NCBI GenBank assembly: GCA_022838965.1
Contig: JALHDK010000061.1
Span: 14,216-24,658 of the forward strand
Length of the DNA stretch: 10,443 nt
Direction of reading: 5' to 3'
Origin: Actinomycetales bacterium
GTDB taxonomy: Bacteria > Actinomycetota > Actinomycetes > Actinomycetales > Actinomycetaceae
Of this stretch, positions 6,045-10,443 are shown one piece after another (positions within the stretch are counted from its first letter, which is position 1; each line of letters opens with the position of its first letter). The notes under the pieces are model-generated. The model had not been told where the DNA came from, did no database searches, and saw only the letters and a list, made by a program, of their open reading frames with translations. The position numbers and the translations under genes were made by a program.

Positions 6045-7046
6045 ATGTCTGTCGCCACGCCCGGAGCGCCCCTCACCCGGCGCCAGCTCCGCGCTCTCGA
6101 GCGCGGGCTCGTCGCCGAGCAGCCGGCCGGGGCCGCTCTCCCCGCGGACGAGTTCGACACGGTCGACGCGAACGTCCTCCACCTCCCGATGGGCGCCGAG
6201 CCCAGCACGAGCGAGACCCAGCGCATCCCTGCGGTGTACCCGAGCAGGCGGTCCCTGCGGGAGGCCCCCGCGAAGGCCGCCACCCGCGTCGCGCCCCGCG
6301 CCGCCATCGTGACGTCGCTCGGCGTCCTGACCATCGCCGCCCCCCTCACGGGGTTCGTGACCTCACCCGCGCCGGCCAGCGCCGTCGGCCCCATGGTTCC
6401 CACCCAGGTCTCGATCGTCGACACCCTGGACGCCGCCGTCGCCCGGAACCAGCTCGAGGGCACGACGCCGTCGGCCCCGGCCCTCTCCGCCGACCCCACG
6501 GCGATGCTCCGGGCCGCCGAGTCCGCCTCCCGCGCCCAGGCCCGCACCGGCGTCAGCATCTGCGAACCGGTCACCGGCGCCTCCGGCCTGCGCGAGGCCT
6601 TCACCGAGCGGGAGAGCGCCGTGTACCGCCCCATGGCCGCCGGCACCTACCGCGACACCTCCCCCTTCGGTCCCCGGTGGGGCTCTTTCCACTACGGGCA
6701 CGACATGGCGGCCCCGGTGGGCACGCCCATCTACGCCGTCGCTGACGGTGAGGTGGTGTGGGCCGGCGCCGGGAAGGAGGGGCGGTCGGGTCAGCTCGTC
6801 ATCATCCACCACGTGATCGATGGCCAGGACGTCTGGACCTGGTACGGCCACATGTACACCAACGGTGTCCACGTCTCCGTGGGGGACAGGGTCGAGGCCG
6901 GGCAGATGATCGCGGCCGTGGGCAACAATGGCAACTCCACCGGTCCGCACCTGCACTTCGAGGTCCACACAGGGAGCTGGGACAACGCCGTGAACCCCAT
7001 GACGTTCCTCTCGGGCGCCGGGGCTGTGTTCCCGGGCACGTGCTGA
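6045..7046 (+). CDS. Membrane-anchored or secreted M23-family metallopeptidase
   Basis: Predicted peptidoglycan endopeptidase of 333 residues acting in the cell wall. A cytoplasmic N-terminal stretch of about 85 residues begins with a basic LTRRQLRALERG segment (10-21). One hydrophobic segment follows (about 86-106), then PASA (110-113), which resembles a signal-peptidase site, so the protein may be anchored or released. The catalytic domain (about 193-325) has the HxxxD motif HYGHD with Zn ligands H216 and D220, a WYGH motif with H269, and HLHFEVH with H302 and ligand H304. All catalytic residues are present. The only cysteines, C173 and C333 (the last residue), flank the domain. GGAGGA 7 nt before the ATG is a strong ribosome-binding site. 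The gene has its own promoter region with an MtrA-like box. The substrate bond cannot be told from sequence. Confidence 0.94.
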   Translation: MSVATPGAPLTRRQLRALERGLVAEQPAGAALPADEFDTVDANVLHLPMGAEPSTSETQRIPAVYPSRRSLREAPAKAATRVAPRAAIVTSLGVLTIAAPLTGFVTSPAPASAVGPMVPTQVSIVDTLDAAVARNQLEGTTPSAPALSADPTAMLRAAESASRAQARTGVSICEPVTGASGLREAFTERESAVYRPMAAGTYRDTSPFGPRWGSFHYGHDMAAPVGTPIYAVADGEVVWAGAGKEGRSGQLVIIHHVIDGQDVWTWYGHMYTNGVHVSVGDRVEAGQMIAAVGNNGNSTGPHLHFEVHTGSWDNAVNPMTFLSGAGAVFPGTC

Positions 7047-7810
7047 GGCCCCACCCCTTCTTCGCGGATCCACCGCTCCTCTTCGCGCACCGCGGCGGTG
7101 CCCGTGAGGTGGTGGAGAACTCGCGTGCCGCCCTCGAGCACACCCGTGCCCTGGGCCTCACCTATGTCGAGACCGACGTCCAGGCGACGGCGGACGGCGT
7201 CGTCGTCCTCCACCACGACGAGCGTCTCGACCGCCTGACCGACGCGACCGGCCCGATCGGCTCGCTGGCCTGGGCCGAGGTGGCGCGGGTGCGGGATGCC
7301 TCCGGGCACGCGCCGGTAAGGCTCGAGGAGGCGCTGGCCGACTACCCCGACCTGCGCTTCAACATCGACGCCAAGTCCGACGCCGTCCTCCCGCCGCTTC
7401 TGGCGATCGCGCGGCGCCACGTGGAGCGGGTGTGCCTCGCGTCCTTCTCGGACGCGCGCCTCGCCCGGATCCGTGCGGAGGCCCCCGGGGTCGCCACCTC
7501 GATGGGGCAACGCGAGGTGGCGGCGATGGTGGGCCTCTCCCGTCTTCCGCCCGGCCTTGGTCAGCGGGGGGCACGCCGCCTCCTCGCGGCGGCCACGAGC
7601 GCGTACTGCCTCCAGGTTCCCGTGCGGCACCAGGGGCTGCCCGTGGTGACCGCGCGCCTCGTCCGGCTCGCCCACGCGCTGGGGCTCGGTGTGCACGTGT
7701 GGACCGTCGACGACCCCGCCGAGATGGAGCGACTGCTGGATCTGGGTGTCGACGGCCTGGTGACCGACGTGCCCAGCGTGGCGCTCACGGTGCTGCGCGA
7801 GCGGCGCTGA
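7040..7810 (+). CDS. Glycerophosphodiester phosphodiesterase (UgpQ/GlpQ-type, cytosolic)
   Basis: Hydrolyses glycerophosphodiesters to glycerol-3-phosphate and an alcohol. The 256-residue TIM-barrel protein has the family motifs in order: FAHRGG with catalytic H17 and R18, VENS (25-28), ETD with metal ligands E44 and D46, LHHDERLDR with H59, NIDAK (108-112) in place of the more usual acidic-x-K motif, W221 in VHVWTVDD, and GLVTDVP near the end (239-245). There is no signal peptide, so it should act in the cytosol, unlike secreted GlpQ. The chosen GTG at 7040 overlaps the peptidase stop by 7 bp and lacks a ribosome-binding sequence, which suggests coupling; no other start precedes the HRGG motif. 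Its substrate may be lipid- or teichoic-acid-derived glycerophosphodiesters, which is inference. Confidence 0.9.
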   Translation: MLRPHPFFADPPLLFAHRGGAREVVENSRAALEHTRALGLTYVETDVQATADGVVVLHHDERLDRLTDATGPIGSLAWAEVARVRDASGHAPVRLEEALADYPDLRFNIDAKSDAVLPPLLAIARRHVERVCLASFSDARLARIRAEAPGVATSMGQREVAAMVGLSRLPPGLGQRGARRLLAAATSAYCLQVPVRHQGLPVVTARLVRLAHALGLGVHVWTVDDPAEMERLLDLGVDGLVTDVPSVALTVLRERR

Positions 7811-7835
7811 CTGAGCGCGCGCGGCTCCCGTGCGT

Positions 7836-7848
7836 CAGACTGGGAGGC
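7836..7848 (+). promoter_or_regulatory. Leaderless promoter -10 of the TetR-family gene
   Basis: CAGACT (7836-7841) resembles an actinobacterial -10 and is followed by exactly 7 nt before the ATG, so the mRNA would start at or next to the start codon. The GGGAGG between them is too close to the ATG to be a normal ribosome-binding site. Two nested inverted repeats lie upstream (CTGAC 7807-7811 with GTCAG 7834-7838; GAGC 7813-7816 with GCTC 7824-7827) and could include an operator. No clear -35 is seen. Confidence 0.5.
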
Positions 7849-8481
7849 ATGCAGGGGCACGCCCACACCCAGGATCCGAGGGGTCGCCGCACCCGCGCCC
7901 AACTGCACGGCGCGCTCATGCGGCTGCTGGAGGACCGGACGATCAGGGACATCACCGTCTCCGAACTGTGCCGCGAGGCGAACATCCATCGCACCACCTT
8001 CTACAAGCACTATGCGGACGTGCCCGATTTCGTGCGGCATCAGTTCACCGACATCCTCGACGAACTCATCGGTGTGCCCCTGAACTCGCGGTTCTCCTTC
8101 ACCGAGACGCCGGCCGTCTACCGCGAGGCCGCGAGCCGCGTGTTCGCCGCCGTGGTCCAGGACCGGGCCGTCTACCGGCGACTGCTCGGCCCCGAGGGCG
8201 ACCCCGGCACCCAGTGGGCGCTGCTCGAGGGGCTGCGGGCCCGCTTCATCTCCGCCGCGGAGAACTGCCTGCGCTTCACCGGCCTTCCCATCGATCCGCA
8301 GGCTGCCGGCGCGGCGATCGCCGGCGCCGCGTTCTCCCTCGCCGAGCGTCTGACCCACGACGAGACAGTCGACGTCGAGGCGACCGTCGATGTCTGGTTC
8401 AGCTGCCTGCCCGGCTGGTTCGCCGGGGGCTGGGGCAACCGCCCCGGCGACCTGATGTACCGCGACGGCGCGGCCGGGTGA
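7849..8481 (+). CDS. TetR/AcrR-family transcriptional regulator
   Basis: Predicted one-component DNA-binding repressor of 210 residues. The N-terminal helix-turn-helix domain (about 11-65) contains the recognisable ITVSELCREANIHRTTFYKHYADVPDFV stretch at 35-62, with the TTFYKHY recognition-helix end typical of TetR proteins. The rest (70-198) is a helical ligand-binding and dimer domain with no strong similarity to a named subfamily. The ligand and targets are unknown. It starts 38 bp after the phosphodiesterase gene and ends 18 bp before moaE, and the moaE promoter appears to use its 3' end. Control of itself or of the neighbouring Moco genes is possible but not shown. Longer in-frame readings upstream are extensions into the phosphodiesterase gene and are rejected. 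Confidence 0.88.
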   Translation: MQGHAHTQDPRGRRTRAQLHGALMRLLEDRTIRDITVSELCREANIHRTTFYKHYADVPDFVRHQFTDILDELIGVPLNSRFSFTETPAVYREAASRVFAAVVQDRAVYRRLLGPEGDPGTQWALLEGLRARFISAAENCLRFTGLPIDPQAAGAAIAGAAFSLAERLTHDETVDVEATVDVWFSCLPGWFAGGWGNRPGDLMYRDGAAG

Positions 8482-8486
8482 TCCGT

Positions 8487-8499
8487 TAGGCTGGCGGGC
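8487..8499 (+). promoter_or_regulatory. Leaderless promoter -10 of moaE
   Basis: TAGGCT (8487-8492) fits TANNNT and stands exactly 7 nt before the GTG of moaE. There is no separate ribosome-binding site. The upstream region is the 3' end of the TetR gene, very GC-rich, with no clear -35. Confidence 0.55.
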
Positions 8500-8916
8500 G
8501 TGCCCCTCGCCGTCGTCACCACGGAGCCGATCGACTCGCGGGCGCTCGCGGTGTCCGATGACCGGGCGGGGGCGGTGGTGACCTTCGCCGGGGTGGTGCG
8601 GAACCATGACGGGGGCCGTGGCGTCGGTCGCATCCACTATCGTGCCCACCCGTCGGCCGGTGCGGTGCTGGAGCGGCTCGTGGCCGAGTTCTCCGCCCGG
8701 GAGGGCGTTCACGACGTCGCCGTGGTGCACCGGATCGGTACGGTGGAGGTGGGGGAGACCGCCCTCGCCGCCGTCGTGGCCGCCTCCCACCGCGACCAGG
8801 CCTTCTCCTGCATGACCGAACTGATCGACCGGGTCAAGCAGGTGCTCCCGGTGTGGAAGCTCCAGGATTTCACCGACGGATCCTCCGCCTGGACGGGCCT
8901 GGAGGACTTTGCCTAG
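8500..8916 (+). CDS. moaE: Molybdopterin synthase catalytic subunit MoaE
   Basis: Large subunit of molybdopterin synthase, which transfers sulfur from the MoaD thiocarboxylate to precursor Z (cPMP) in Moco synthesis. The 138 residues match the usual size. The family features are FAGVVRNHDGGRGVGRIHYRAHPSA (29-53) with R34 and R40, VHRIGTVEVGE (76-86), SHRDQAF (96-102), and KQVLPVWK (113-120), where both conserved lysines K113 and K120 are kept. It starts with GTG preceded by a TAGGCT -10 box. The C-terminal half ends in DGSSAWTG, near the family end. It acts with the MoaD encoded two genes downstream. Confidence 0.95.
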   Translation: MPLAVVTTEPIDSRALAVSDDRAGAVVTFAGVVRNHDGGRGVGRIHYRAHPSAGAVLERLVAEFSAREGVHDVAVVHRIGTVEVGETALAAVVAASHRDQAFSCMTELIDRVKQVLPVWKLQDFTDGSSAWTGLEDFA

Positions 8917-8941
8917 TCCGGACCCTGTCAGGGGATCGATC
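8916..8941. repeat. Three adjacent short palindromes before moaA
   Basis: The 46-bp gap between moaE and moaA holds GTCCGGAC (8916-8923), CCCTGTCAGGG (8923-8933, a 5-bp inverted repeat around one base) and GATCGATC (8934-8941), head to tail. They sit in and next to the -35 region of the moaA promoter. The middle element is the best operator candidate; the other two could be chance in GC-rich DNA. Confidence 0.45.
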
Positions 8942-8949
8942 ACGTCCCG

Positions 8950-8962
8950 TACGATGGGGCGC
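8950..8962 (+). promoter_or_regulatory. Leaderless promoter -10 of moaA
   Basis: TACGAT (8950-8955) is a good TANNNT -10 and is exactly 7 nt before the ATG of moaA. The transcript would begin at or one base before the start codon. There is no conventional ribosome-binding site. Confidence 0.6.
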
Positions 8963-10000
8963 ATGTCCGCCACTCTCGCCCAGCGCCTGCACCTGCGGGA
9001 TCGCTACGGGCGGGTCGCGCGGGACCTGCGGATCTCCCTCACCGACCGGTGCACGCTGCGCTGCACCTACTGTATGCCGGCGGAGGGCCTCGAGTGGCTC
9101 CCGGGCGGCGAGACGCTGATGGATGTCGAGATCACGCGCCTCATCCGGATCGCGGTGGAACTCCTCGGGGTGGAGGAGGTGCGTTTCACCGGTGGCGAGC
9201 CGCTGCTGCGCCGCTCCCTCGAGGACATCGTGGCTGCCGTTGCCAGTCTGCGGACGCGCACGGGGAGCCGCCCGGAGATCTCCCTGACCACGAATGGCCT
9301 GGGCCTCGCCCGGCGGGCGGGCGCGCTGCGGGCAGCCGGCCTCGACCGCGTGAACATCTCGCTCGACGCGGTGGATCCGGTGCGATACGCCCAGATCGCC
9401 CGCCGGGACCGGCTGGCGGACGTCCTTGCCGGCATCGCCGCTGCCGCCGAGAGCCATCTCCTGCCCGTCAAGATCAACACCGTCCTCATGCGCGGGGTGA
9501 ACGAGGACCAGGCGGTTCCCCTGCTGCGGTTCGCCCTCGCCCGCGGCCACCAGCTCCGGTTCATCGAGCAGATGCCGCTCGGCCCGCGGCACACCTGGCG
9601 GCGGGACGCCTTCGTTCCCGCCACCGAGATCCGTGCCCTCCTCGCCAGCACGTTCCAGCTCACTCCCGTGCCCCGCGCGGACGCGGCGGCCCCTGCCAGT
9701 CTCTGGGAGGTGGCCCCCTCACCGGGCCTGCCCGGCGGGCTCGTGGGCATCATCGCCTCCGTGAGCGAGCCCTTCTGTGGCAGCTGCGACCGCACCCGGG
9801 TCACCGCCGACGGCCAGCTGCGCACCTGCCTCTTCTCGCGCACCGAGACCGATCTGCGGGGCCCGCTCCGTTCCGGGTGGACCGACGAGGAGATCGCCTC
9901 CCGGTGGGCGGGCGCGACCTGGTCCAAACCGGCGGGGCACGGCATCGACGATGACGGCTTCGAGCCTCCCGCGCGCACCATGTCAGCAATCGGAGGGTGA
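8963..10000 (+). CDS. moaA: GTP 3',8-cyclase MoaA (radical SAM)
   Basis: First enzyme of Moco synthesis: converts GTP to 3',8-cyclo-7,8-dihydro-GTP with two [4Fe-4S] clusters, after which MoaC makes cPMP. The 345-residue protein has the N-terminal radical-SAM cluster motif CX3CX2C (C30, C34, C37 in CTLRCTYC), the SAM-binding VRFTGGEP (73-80) and TTNG (109-112). The second cluster motif is CX2CX13C (C272, C275, C289), and the GTP-side region ends KPAGHGIDDDGF. The C-terminus is SAIGG: the conserved Gly-Gly tail needed for activity in the family. The ATG at 8963 was chosen because it follows the -10 box and the protein begins at the expected distance from the cluster motif; the 18-residue upstream extension has no family support. 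The stop is separated from the moaD start by two bases. Confidence 0.97.
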   Translation: MSATLAQRLHLRDRYGRVARDLRISLTDRCTLRCTYCMPAEGLEWLPGGETLMDVEITRLIRIAVELLGVEEVRFTGGEPLLRRSLEDIVAAVASLRTRTGSRPEISLTTNGLGLARRAGALRAAGLDRVNISLDAVDPVRYAQIARRDRLADVLAGIAAAAESHLLPVKINTVLMRGVNEDQAVPLLRFALARGHQLRFIEQMPLGPRHTWRRDAFVPATEIRALLASTFQLTPVPRADAAAPASLWEVAPSPGLPGGLVGIIASVSEPFCGSCDRTRVTADGQLRTCLFSRTETDLRGPLRSGWTDEEIASRWAGATWSKPAGHGIDDDGFEPPARTMSAIGG

Positions 10001-10002
10001 TG

Positions 10003-10251
10003 ATGATCGAGGTTCGCTGGTTCGCCGGCGCCGCCGATGCGGCCGGCCGCGCCACCGCGGTCGTGGACGCCGCGCCGGGAGCGTCGGCGTCGGCCGTCCT
10101 GACGGTCGCGGCCGCCGGAAACGCCCGGCTCGAACGCGTGCACGCCGTCTGTTCGGTGCTGCTCGACGGCGCCACCCACCGCGACCTCGACTCCGCCCTC
10201 CCTCCCGGGGACCACGTCCTGGACGTGCTCCCGCCGTTCGCGGGCGGATGA
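10003..10251 (+). CDS. moaD: Molybdopterin synthase sulfur carrier subunit MoaD
   Basis: Small ubiquitin-like sulfur carrier, 82 residues, whose C-terminal Gly-Gly is adenylated by MoeB and converted to a thiocarboxylate before sulfur transfer in MoaE. The chain begins MIEVRWFAGA, typical of the beta-grasp fold, and ends VLPPFAGG with the required GG. Three starts are possible (GTG 9997, ATG 10000, ATG 10003). I prefer 10003 because GGAGG at 9992-9996 is then 6 nt away; the ATG at 10000 overlaps the moaA stop and is the main alternative. Similarity between MoaD proteins is low, so the call rests on the C-terminus, size and context. The stop overlaps the next start by 4 bp. Confidence 0.92.
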   Translation: MIEVRWFAGAADAAGRATAVVDAAPGASASAVLTVAAAGNARLERVHAVCSVLLDGATHRDLDSALPPGDHVLDVLPPFAGG

Positions 10252-10443
10252 GGCTCTCCGCCGCGCAGCGGGAGCGCTACGACCGGAATCTCCGCGCCCT
10301 CGGGGAGGCGGCGCAGGAGCGGCTGCTCGCGTCGCGGGTCCTGGTGGTCGGCGCCGGGGGCCTCGGCTCGCCCGTGCTGCTCTATCTCGCGGCCGCCGGA
10401 GTCGGCCGGATCGGCATCGCGGACCCCGATCCCCTCGACCTGA
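10248..10443 (+). CDS. moeB: MoeB/ThiF-family adenylyltransferase, N-terminal part
   Basis: E1-like enzyme that adenylates the C-terminal glycine of MoaD (and related carriers) so sulfur can be added. The 65 visible codons start at an ATG overlapping the moaD stop (ATGA). They show an N-terminal RYDRNL segment, the glycine-rich nucleotide-binding loop VLVVGAGGLGSP (about 33-44), a LAAAGVGRIGIADPDPLDL strand-turn stretch, and the family helix LLYLAA. Many actinobacterial versions also carry a C-terminal rhodanese domain, which would lie beyond the right edge. Position directly after moaD supports MoeB over ThiF. Confidence 0.88.
   Translation, partial: MRLSAAQRERYDRNLRALGEAAQERLLASRVLVVGAGGLGSPVLLYLAAAGVGRIGIADPDPLDL

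Noticed and set aside
7319..7390. The NIDAK motif of the phosphodiesterase as a lost catalytic residue
   Set aside because: Asp at this metal-site position seems to be a normal variant in related actinobacterial enzymes, and all other catalytic residues are present.
7359..7574. Short minus-strand frames inside the phosphodiesterase and TetR genes
   Set aside because: They are shadows of well-supported plus-strand genes, with no start signals or recognisable motifs.
8482..8499. A Moco riboswitch before moaE
   Set aside because: The gap is 18 bp and the likely transcript is leaderless, leaving no room for a structured leader.
1..10443. Mobile elements, CRISPR arrays, tRNA or rRNA genes, or a defence system
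   Set aside because: No transposase, integrase, spaced direct repeats, RNA-gene structure or defence-type protein was seen; base use is uniform along the window.

Overview
The window is very GC-rich, densely packed DNA from an actinobacterium. The evidence is a Kgd-type 2-oxoglutarate dehydrogenase with a fused N-terminal acyltransferase domain, paired CNNM-family transporters, several leaderless promoters with a TANNNT-like -10 box just before the start codon, and strong third-position G/C use. A Micrococcales-like order (Cellulomonas/Georgenia-type relatives) is my guess from gene content and cannot be proved from this window.

Left part, minus strand (1-3444): the N-terminal 511 residues of kgd, reading off the left edge. 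Upstream of it lies a two-component system, an OmpR-type response regulator followed by its histidine kinase, also read leftwards. An intergenic hairpin separates the kinase stop codon from kgd.

Middle, plus strand (3502-7810): divergent from the response regulator is an operon of two CNNM/CBS membrane proteins. The first has a CorC_HlyC domain and the second lacks it. A possible 16-codon leaderless upstream ORF ends on the start codon of the first. The gap between the two-component system and these genes holds two adjacent inverted repeats in the promoter core. Next come a membrane-anchored or secreted M23 metallopeptidase with its own promoter, a candidate MtrA-like box and a 5'UTR hairpin, and then a cytosolic glycerophosphodiester phosphodiesterase whose start overlaps the peptidase stop.

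Right part, plus strand (7836-10443): a TetR-family regulator, then a molybdenum cofactor (Moco) cluster moaE-moaA-moaD-moeB, with moeB cut by the right edge. MoaA makes the first pterin intermediate from GTP (with MoaC, not seen here), MoeB charges the MoaD C-terminal Gly-Gly with sulfur, and MoaE with MoaD forms molybdopterin synthase. TetR, moaE and moaA each have a -10-like hexamer exactly 7 nt before the start codon, which suggests leaderless transcripts. moaA, moaD and moeB have overlapping stop/start codons or are separated by a few bases.

No mobile element, CRISPR array, RNA gene or clearly novel multi-gene system is visible. The observations worth following up are regulatory: the palindromes and leader ORF before the CNNM genes, the run of leaderless promoters around the Moco cluster, and the box before the M23 gene.
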